The notes under the pieces: model-generated
Databases searched by the model: none
What the model saw: the letters and a program-made list of their open reading frames with translations, nothing else
What the model was told of the DNA's origin: nothing
Made by a program: the position numbers and the translations under genes
NCBI GenBank assembly: GCA_021816505.1
Contig: JAKAXS010000010.1
Coordinates: 1 to 17,000 of the forward strand
Source of the DNA: Pseudomonadota bacterium
Lineage (GTDB): Bacteria > Pseudomonadota > Alphaproteobacteria > Rhizobiales > Hyphomicrobiaceae
DNA length: 17,000 nt
Direction: 5' to 3'
Shown here: positions 12,296-17,000 of the stretch, piece after piece
How the letters are laid out: each line of letters opens with the position of its first letter
How positions within the stretch are numbered: the stretch's first letter is position 1

Positions 12296-13472
12296 CTGTC
12301 ACGCCATGGGCAAACGCGACGTCTTGAAGATACACGCGCTCGCCTGATTTCTGAATCCCGATGCCGGTCTGCCTGCACAGCTTCTTCAGCGGGGGCATGA
12401 ACTGATCAGGCGTCAGCGTCCGTTTCCCATCCCGAGCGCAGCTCTCCGCGTAAGCGATGTAGAAATCGTCCACGTCAACTCGAGCGCCCGGCTTTGCTTC
12501 CAACGTTGCGATTGCGAAGTCGGCGACGGCGACCGCCGGCGGCAGGTTGGAGACGAGTTGAGGCTTCGGTTTCGGCGGCAAGGCAATCTTCGGCTCGGAG
12601 ATCGCGAGCGCCGGCTGCTGGTCGACCTTCATCGGCGCGCGGGGCTCTTCATAAAGCGGGATCGCCGTCTCAGGCTTGACCGCTGGCGGCGATTTGCGAT
12701 GGGCGTGGCCTAGGACCTCGAAAATTACCATCACGCCTACGAGGCAAAGCTCGAAGACGCCGGCGATGATCGCGCTCTGCCAAGCCGTCAGGGAGGCTGC
12801 CGCAATTCCCATCAGCTGCTCAAGTGTGGCGCCGAGGGGATTGACACTCTGCACCGGCGCCGCGGCCTCTAGGCGGGCGCGCACCTTCTCTGCGGCGTCT
12901 TCCAACTTCGCCGCTCGATCGGTGGCCGACTTGTTTGCGGCAGCCGTTGCTAGGGCGGACGACGCACGAAGCTCTTCGACTTCGCGATCGCGGCACTTCG
13001 GCCCGCGCTTCCGGCACTCATCGTCCTTTGTCTTGGTTGCAGTGTCGGCAGCGCGCTGTGCCGCACGTACCGCATCTGCGTCGGTGGCGACGAACGCCGG
13101 CAGCTCAGAGCGCTCTTTCAACAGACGAGCCAGTTCGAGCCGGTCGGCCTTCGAGGAATCGGAAACCTTCTGGCGATCGGCAAGTGTCTTGTCCGCTCGG
13201 CTCACGATTCCGCCGAGTGAGTTACCGAACGTCACGATCAGTGCGGCCGCTGCGATCAGGCCGATGAACAGCGCGACCTTGCGGAAGCCGGTGAACCACA
13301 GCCGCACGGCGGCCGCGTCAAAGACAAAGGCGCAAAGCGCGATCGCCCCGAACATCACGGCGCCGATGTAGCCATCTACTTCTGTATCGGCGAGCTTGTA
13401 GCCGTACCGCGCGGTGATCGCGATTGACACCACGCCAAGCAGCAGCGCCAGGAGTCCGAATAGGCTACGCAT
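12264..13472 (-). CDS. Membrane protein with coiled region and C-terminal helix-turn-helix-like domain (402 aa)
   Basis: Predicted membrane segments lie at about 3-22, 37-58, 66-88 and 230-254 (the last AIIAGVFELCLVGVMVIFEV). Between the third and fourth is a charged helical region with a cysteine pair (CRKRGPKCRDRE). The tail is Pro-rich (LPPKPKPQL), then a small folded end (VDVDDFYIAYAESCARDGKR, then TLTPDQFMPPLKKLCRQTGI) that looks like a winged-helix. I recall related proteins in Bradyrhizobium mobile elements. It overlaps the RHH gene by 8 bp and the recombinase gene by 32 bp. A role in anchoring the partition or recombination machinery is speculative. Confidence 0.7.
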   Translation of the reverse strand: MRSLFGLLALLLGVVSIAITARYGYKLADTEVDGYIGAVMFGAIALCAFVFDAAAVRLWFTGFRKVALFIGLIAAAALIVTFGNSLGGIVSRADKTLADRQKVSDSSKADRLELARLLKERSELPAFVATDADAVRAAQRAADTATKTKDDECRKRGPKCRDREVEELRASSALATAAANKSATDRAAKLEDAAEKVRARLEAAAPVQSVNPLGATLEQLMGIAAASLTAWQSAIIAGVFELCLVGVMVIFEVLGHAHRKSPPAVKPETAIPLYEEPRAPMKVDQQPALAISEPKIALPPKPKPQLVSNLPPAVAVADFAIATLEAKPGARVDVDDFYIAYAESCARDGKRTLTPDQFMPPLKKLCRQTGIGIQKSGERVYLQDVAFAHGVTDGNRASAHDR

Positions 13473-13758
13473 CGCGGCCGACCTCTTCTTCCTCAGCTGC
13501 CAGAGCCGCTTCGAGAACCTGCTCCATCCACTCGGCGATCGACATGTCGTTGCGCTTCGCGTTCAGCTTGCAGCGCTCGACGAGATCCGGGTTGCATCTA
13601 AACGTCCACAAGACTTCGCGGCCGGTGCGGCGCAGGCGCGCCTTCTTCACCACCTGCTTGCGCTGCGAACGCTCCCTAGTGGCACGAGCCGACGGTTCGC
13701 TGATCAGATGCTCGCGGGCGCGTGCGAGCTGCGCTTTGAGATCGCTCATGTCAGACAT
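13465..13758 (-). CDS. Ribbon-helix-helix partition partner (ParG/ParB-like, 97 aa)
   Basis: A flexible basic N-terminus (about 1-45, RERSQRKQVVKKARLRRTGR) precedes a ribbon-helix-helix: strand VLWTFRCNP, helix DLVERCKLNAKRN, helix SIAEWMEQVLEAALA, then an acidic end. This is the layout of ParG-like centromere-binding proteins of type Ib systems. It overlaps parA by 8 bp, with GGAG before the ATG at 13758. It is the best candidate to bind the 25-bp-period sites upstream of parA, acting both as segregation adaptor and operon repressor. Confidence 0.75.
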   Translation of the reverse strand: MSDMSDLKAQLARAREHLISEPSARATRERSQRKQVVKKARLRRTGREVLWTFRCNPDLVERCKLNAKRNDMSIAEWMEQVLEAALAAEEEEVGRDA

Positions 13759-14428
13759 TCACGCGGCTCCTCGCTACGTAGGCTGGCCGAGTCGCAGCCA
13801 AGCTGTCGATTTCTGCGCAAAGCGCGTCCATCGTGTTCTTTAGGTCGGACCCCTTCTCTACTTCGTGACCGGTTTTCCCGGTCTCAAGCGAGGTCAGGTA
13901 ATGGGCGCTGTGTGGAAAACGCGTCTCGCAGACGGGGCCGAGTTCTCTCAGTCGGCCGGCTATCTTTTCGGTGTGCGATTTAAACTGCGGGCGGTTGTCT
14001 ACGTCGGTCAGGACGAAGCCGAATGGCTTGCGACGCTTGAGGCACATCCCGACGACGACGCGGATCGCATTCTCGTCGAACAGGGATGGCCGTACCGGGA
14101 TGAGGATGACGTCCGAGAGCATGATCGTGGTCTCGATCAGCTCCATGTCGTAGGGCGGCGAGTCTACGACGCAGTGCGTGAAGCCGGTGCGCTTCAGCGC
14201 CTGCAGGTCGAGTTCGAGGTCAGCGATGTCCTCGTGAAGGAACGGCTGATCAGGGCTGCCGCGCAGCTGCCACCACTTCGTCAGGCTCGCCTGATCTGAA
14301 TTGAGATCGAGCATCGCGACGCGACTGCCCTTCGTCTTCTCCGAAAGGCGCACGGCGACCGCCGCGGTCAGCGTCGATTTCGACGACCCTCCCTTTGCTG
14401 CGCAGATCGAGATAACCCGCATTGCCAT
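13751..14428 (-). CDS. parA: ParA-type partition ATPase (225 aa)
   Basis: I chose the ATG at 14428 (GGGAG 5 bases upstream); an open frame extends further but runs through the repeat array. The deviant Walker A is KGGSSKST (K12 to T19) with the signature lysine, the Walker A' region is DLNSDQAS (41-48), and the Walker B is HCVVDSPP with D89. Length and lack of an N-terminal helix-turn-helix indicate the small type Ib ParA (ParF-like). The downstream RHH partner and upstream repeats complete a type Ib cassette. It would drive segregation of the plasmid form over the nucleoid. The usual third glycine of KGGxGK is serine here. Confidence 0.88.
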   Translation of the reverse strand: MAMRVISICAAKGGSSKSTLTAAVAVRLSEKTKGSRVAMLDLNSDQASLTKWWQLRGSPDQPFLHEDIADLELDLQALKRTGFTHCVVDSPPYDMELIETTIMLSDVILIPVRPSLFDENAIRVVVGMCLKRRKPFGFVLTDVDNRPQFKSHTEKIAGRLRELGPVCETRFPHSAHYLTSLETGKTGHEVEKGSDLKNTMDALCAEIDSLAATRPAYVARSRVNV

Positions 14429-14440
14429 TGGCTCCCTGCA

Positions 14441-14577
14441 GTACACGTCCACAGGCGTTCCGGTGGTGGACGTGTACGTGTCCCGCTGTTGTACACGTGT
14501 ACGGGTTAACAACTGGTATACGTGTACTGGTGGCCATGATGTACACGTGTACCTTTCCTGAGCCTGTACACGTCCAC
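14441..14577. repeat. Six 12-bp sites at exact 25-bp spacing (candidate parS centromere/operator)
   Basis: Sites start at 14441, 14466, 14491, 14516, 14541 and 14566. The consensus is the palindrome GTACACGTGTAC, exact at 14491 and 14541. Sites at 14441 and 14566 read GTACACGTCCAC, the one at 14466 is its reverse complement, and the one at 14516 has one mismatch (GTATACGTGTAC). Every site keeps at least one ACGTGTAC half. The array occupies the region upstream of parA, the usual place for a type Ib centromere that doubles as operator. Confidence 0.85.
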
Positions 14578-14646
14578 ATGTGAAGCCTCGACTCTTCAAG
14601 GGTTTGCTCGTAACCGTAGCTCTTTGGCGTTGATCAGCGAGGCCGG

Positions 14647-15051
14647 GTGGGACTGCTGGTTCAGAGAGGCGGCAGCCCCCGTCGGGCGCTCCTAGTCGTC
14701 GCTGTGATTTGGGCGATCGGCTTCGCAGTCCTTGCTGCGTTGATGGCCCACGCGATCATCACTCAGGACGTCGCAGCGATCCGGTTCTGGTTTCTGTGGC
14801 AACTAGCCTGGAGCCCGCTCATCGCGCTGTGGGGATACCTCGGCGTCCGCGAAGCTTGGAGCGGTGACGAACACAACGGCGCGGCCGCGATTGGAGCAAT
14901 CGTGATCGTCGCCCTCGTGTTCAGTATCGGCCAGTTTGTTTACCCGCAGCCGATCGCGCCCGGTCTTGTGAAGCGCATGGACGGCATAGATCCGAAGGCT
15001 TCACGGGATCAACAACTCGAACGCTTGAAACTGAAGTACGGCCTGGAGTGA
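14647..15051 (+). CDS. Small membrane protein (134 aa)
   Basis: It probably starts at GTG 14647 with GAGG a few bases upstream. Three hydrophobic segments are predicted: about 14-36 (LLVVAVIWAIGFAVLAALMA), 46-68 (FWFLWQLAWSPLIALWGYLG) and 78-98 (GAAAIGAIVIVALVFSIGQF), followed by a charged cytoplasmic-type tail ending LERLKLKYGLE. It is divergent from parA and its stop lies one base from the stop of the large minus-strand gene. No family recognised. Confidence 0.62.
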   Translation: MGLLVQRGGSPRRALLVVAVIWAIGFAVLAALMAHAIITQDVAAIRFWFLWQLAWSPLIALWGYLGVREAWSGDEHNGAAAIGAIVIVALVFSIGQFVYPQPIAPGLVKRMDGIDPKASRDQQLERLKLKYGLE

Positions 15052-15052
15052 C

Positions 15053-17000
15053 CTAGCGCGGCATCAGGGCGTTGCGAGACGAGGGCTCATTGGGAGCGCC
15101 GACTTGCCCGCCGGCCGCTCCAGCAGCGCCCCAAGGCCCGAGAAGGGCGTTTTGAACCTGAGGGCTCTGACTGACCGCGCGATGGGCCGCGACGTATCCC
15201 ATCATCCGAGGCACGCCGCTGTACTGCCAGGCGAGCTGCCCACCAGGAATCGCCGCGAGCAGGTTCCCCATGAATTGCTTCGCGTAGGTGGCGATCGCCG
15301 TTCCCGAGCCGGAGGGATTCGGATCCTTGTAGCTGATCTGCTCCAACGCCATACGAAGGCGCATGATGGCACCCTGTTCCGCCGGTGTGTACAACTCTCG
15401 AATAACCGAGATTTGGTTGTTCTGCGCCAGCTTGAGATTGCGCAGCAGAACTCCCGGCGTAGCTACCGCCCCGGTCTTATCGCGAACGAGGCGGACCCAA
15501 TAGGCGACTCGTACGTCGTTCCAGGTCTGCTTCGCTACGTGCGATTTGGCGTACCGCGTCAGCCCCGTTCGCATCAGCTTCAAAGCTTCAATTGTCCCAT
15601 CCGGAATGTTGGCGGCGGGACCGCCACCGAAGAGACCGCTGACAATGCCTTCTGCTGAGTCGGAACGTTGGAGCACATCGTCAAGAATGCGTGCGCCTGG
15701 CGTCGCGCGGCCGCGGAGATCGGATGGCGCGAAAGTCTGTTTCATCGTCTTGGTGACGTCTCGCGCCGTCCGCAGTGCGGCTGCCGCTTCGACGTCGCCA
15801 TTTAGCAGCGACTTCTGCGCTGCGTCATCGATCCAATCGTTGAATCCGTCATAGATAGCCTGAGCCGCCTTCCGGTCGGTGCCGTTGTCAGCCGACTGAC
15901 TCATCGCGAGTAGGCGCCTGCGCATCTGGTCGATGGTCACCACGGGGGTTTGCTTCAGAACGCCGGCGACGGGCTTCCCCATGGCCTTGCCCGTGACATA
16001 GCCGTCAAGAGCTTTGGCCATGCTCGCGGCCGCGCGTGTGTTGACCTCATCGACGGGAAGGTCGCCAAGTCGGCCTGCCAGCATATCCGGCAAGCTCTCG
16101 AACGCCTGCGGCTTCGGCGTGAGGTCAGTGACTTTGTCCCAAGCTTCATCAGCGGCAGCTTTCGCCGATCCTTGCGCCGACTGCATACCGCGCCGGATCT
16201 CAGGGCCAAGCGAGCTTGCGGACAATTCGCCGGAGCTGCGCTCTGGCGCGATACGCTGCGCCATGCTCGTCACGCTGTTACTGCTGTCGAGCGTCGCGGC
16301 GCGCAGTGCATCGGCTTGTCGCTGGTCGAAGGCCGTGATCGTTTCCTTGGCCGCCTGACCCTGCAGCCCGTACCTCATCGCCTTTTCGTCGAGCAGCTGC
16401 TGCGGATCTTTCGAACGCTGCCCGAGTGTGGAAGGCAAGCCCCATTCCCGGTCAGAAACAGCTGCGATCGTGCTGTCGGTGTCGCCACCGGTCTTCGCGT
16501 AGGTTTTGGCAAATTCTCTTTGGATCTCCGCGGCCATTTGCGTTGGATCGTAGCCCGCCTGCTTCGCTGCCTCGGCGCCCTCTGCGGTTAGCTGTCCCGT
16601 CTGCCGATTGAAAAGTTTCGGTTCCGAGACGAGTCGGCGCCAGATCGCCTGCACGCCCGGCGCCACACCTTCAGCAAGACCGGCTGTACCTGCCGTGATC
16701 GCCGCCTTCGGGAAATCGACGCCTTGCTCGCTTCCCATTTGGCCTGAAACGAGATCTCCACTGATGCTCGTCGCGCCTGCAGCCGCGGATTGCCCCGCTG
16801 CCCGCGTTATCGCTCCGGTGCCACGGAGAGCTGCGCCAGCGCCGAAGCCACCGACCAGATACGGCGCTGTTTGATATACGCCGCGCCAGATGTCCTGGCC
16901 ATCGAGGCCCGGCTTGTTCAGGTACCCCTTCTGCTCCTGACCATCTTCGCCGCGAGTGACGAAGATCTCGTAGCCGTTGGCGTCCTTCTCACGACGGAGA
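15053..17000 (-). CDS. Large probable virion-associated protein, C-terminal part (runs off right edge)
   Basis: The frame is open from the right edge to the TAG at 15053, 648 visible residues. The ATG at 16738 is internal because the frame continues upstream (visible start REKDANGYEIFVTRGEDGQE). A segment near the left of the visible part is Gly/Ala-rich and amphipathic (VGGFGAGAALRGTGAITRAA). Long helical stretches rich in Gln, Ala and Asp follow, and the tail is GPWGAAGAAGGQVG. This composition and size resemble internal virion or ejection proteins of podovirus-like prophages in rhizobia, from memory only. No lytic enzyme motif is visible. It would be the end of a late structural operon lying to the right. 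Confidence 0.6.
   Translation of the reverse strand, partial: LRREKDANGYEIFVTRGEDGQEQKGYLNKPGLDGQDIWRGVYQTAPYLVGGFGAGAALRGTGAITRAAGQSAAAGATSISGDLVSGQMGSEQGVDFPKAAITAGTAGLAEGVAPGVQAIWRRLVSEPKLFNRQTGQLTAEGAEAAKQAGYDPTQMAAEIQREFAKTYAKTGGDTDSTIAAVSDREWGLPSTLGQRSKDPQQLLDEKAMRYGLQGQAAKETITAFDQRQADALRAATLDSSNSVTSMAQRIAPERSSGELSASSLGPEIRRGMQSAQGSAKAAADEAWDKVTDLTPKPQAFESLPDMLAGRLGDLPVDEVNTRAAASMAKALDGYVTGKAMGKPVAGVLKQTPVVTIDQMRRRLLAMSQSADNGTDRKAAQAIYDGFNDWIDDAAQKSLLNGDVEAAAALRTARDVTKTMKQTFAPSDLRGRATPGARILDDVLQRSDSAEGIVSGLFGGGPAANIPDGTIEALKLMRTGLTRYAKSHVAKQTWNDVRVAYWVRLVRDKTGAVATPGVLLRNLKLAQNNQISVIRELYTPAEQGAIMRLRMALEQISYKDPNPSGSGTAIATYAKQFMGNLLAAIPGGQLAWQYSGVPRMMGYVAAHRAVSQSPQVQNALLGPWGAAGAAGGQVGAPNEPSSRNALMPR

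Noticed and set aside
12676..13371. Plus-strand open frame of 231 codons
   Set aside because: Antisense to the four-segment membrane protein; Ala/Ser/Arg-rich low-complexity translation typical of the reverse frame of a GC-rich gene.
14441..14577. Possible CRISPR array
   Set aside because: The conserved unit is only 12 bp, palindromic, at a 25-bp period with 13-bp gaps; no CRISPR repeats or cas genes. A partition site fits better.
15950..16591. Plus-strand open frame of 213 codons
   Set aside because: Antisense to the large virion-like gene, with Arg/Leu-rich shadow composition.

Overview
The window looks like part of an extrachromosomal phage-plasmid (or a plasmid carrying a large prophage) from an alphaproteobacterium, most likely a Hyphomicrobiales member such as Bradyrhizobium. 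The basis is high GC content, the style of the small hypothetical proteins, an alphaproteobacterial-type RepA, and no housekeeping genes. Family and host calls come from reading the translations; no database search was run.

Layout. (1) 1-1873, minus strand: an early phage replication operon. It runs AlpA-type regulator, two small ORFs, a lambda-O-like winged-helix protein with iteron-like repeats inside its own gene, then the start of a DnaB/Twinkle-type helicase that leaves the window. A perfect 26-bp palindrome sits just upstream. (2) 1937-2713: an unrecognised protein. (3) 2873-4420: a Rap1a-like secreted protein coupled to a RepA-type plasmid initiator, with three 23-bp-period iterons upstream. 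(4) 4491-5459: a DUF4258-type toxin with an XRE-type antitoxin, a good sigma-70-like promoter, an operator and a terminator. (5) 5487-10410: accessory and phage-like small genes in divergent blocks. They include HGGXSTG-type and DUF5681-type proteins, small DNA-binding proteins, and a 53-bp internal piece of a tRNA-Arg(CCG) gene between two of them. (6) 10530-11060: an unrecognised protein. (7) 11152-11295: a cluster of four tRNA anticodon-arm fragments (Thr-CGT, Arg-CCT, Val-GAC, Leu-GAG) directly downstream of a tyrosine recombinase gene. (8) 11312-14428, minus strand: an overlapping operon of ParA, a ribbon-helix-helix partner, a membrane protein and the recombinase. It is headed by six 12-bp sites spaced exactly 25 bp apart, a probable centromere/operator. 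(9) 14647-15051: a small membrane protein. (10) 15053-17000, minus strand: the C-terminal part of a large, probably virion-associated protein that continues past the right edge.

How it fits together. RepA with its iterons would maintain the element as a plasmid. ParA, the RHH protein and the 25-bp-period sites would segregate it, and the toxin-antitoxin pair would stabilise it. The recombinase could resolve multimers and/or integrate at tRNA genes, since five tRNA-derived segments are scattered here. The O-like gene with its internal origin-like repeats and the helicase would drive lytic replication. The most unusual features are the anticodon-arm cluster, the tRNA-Arg(CCG) fragment, the 25-bp-period centromere-like array, and two separate candidate replication origins.
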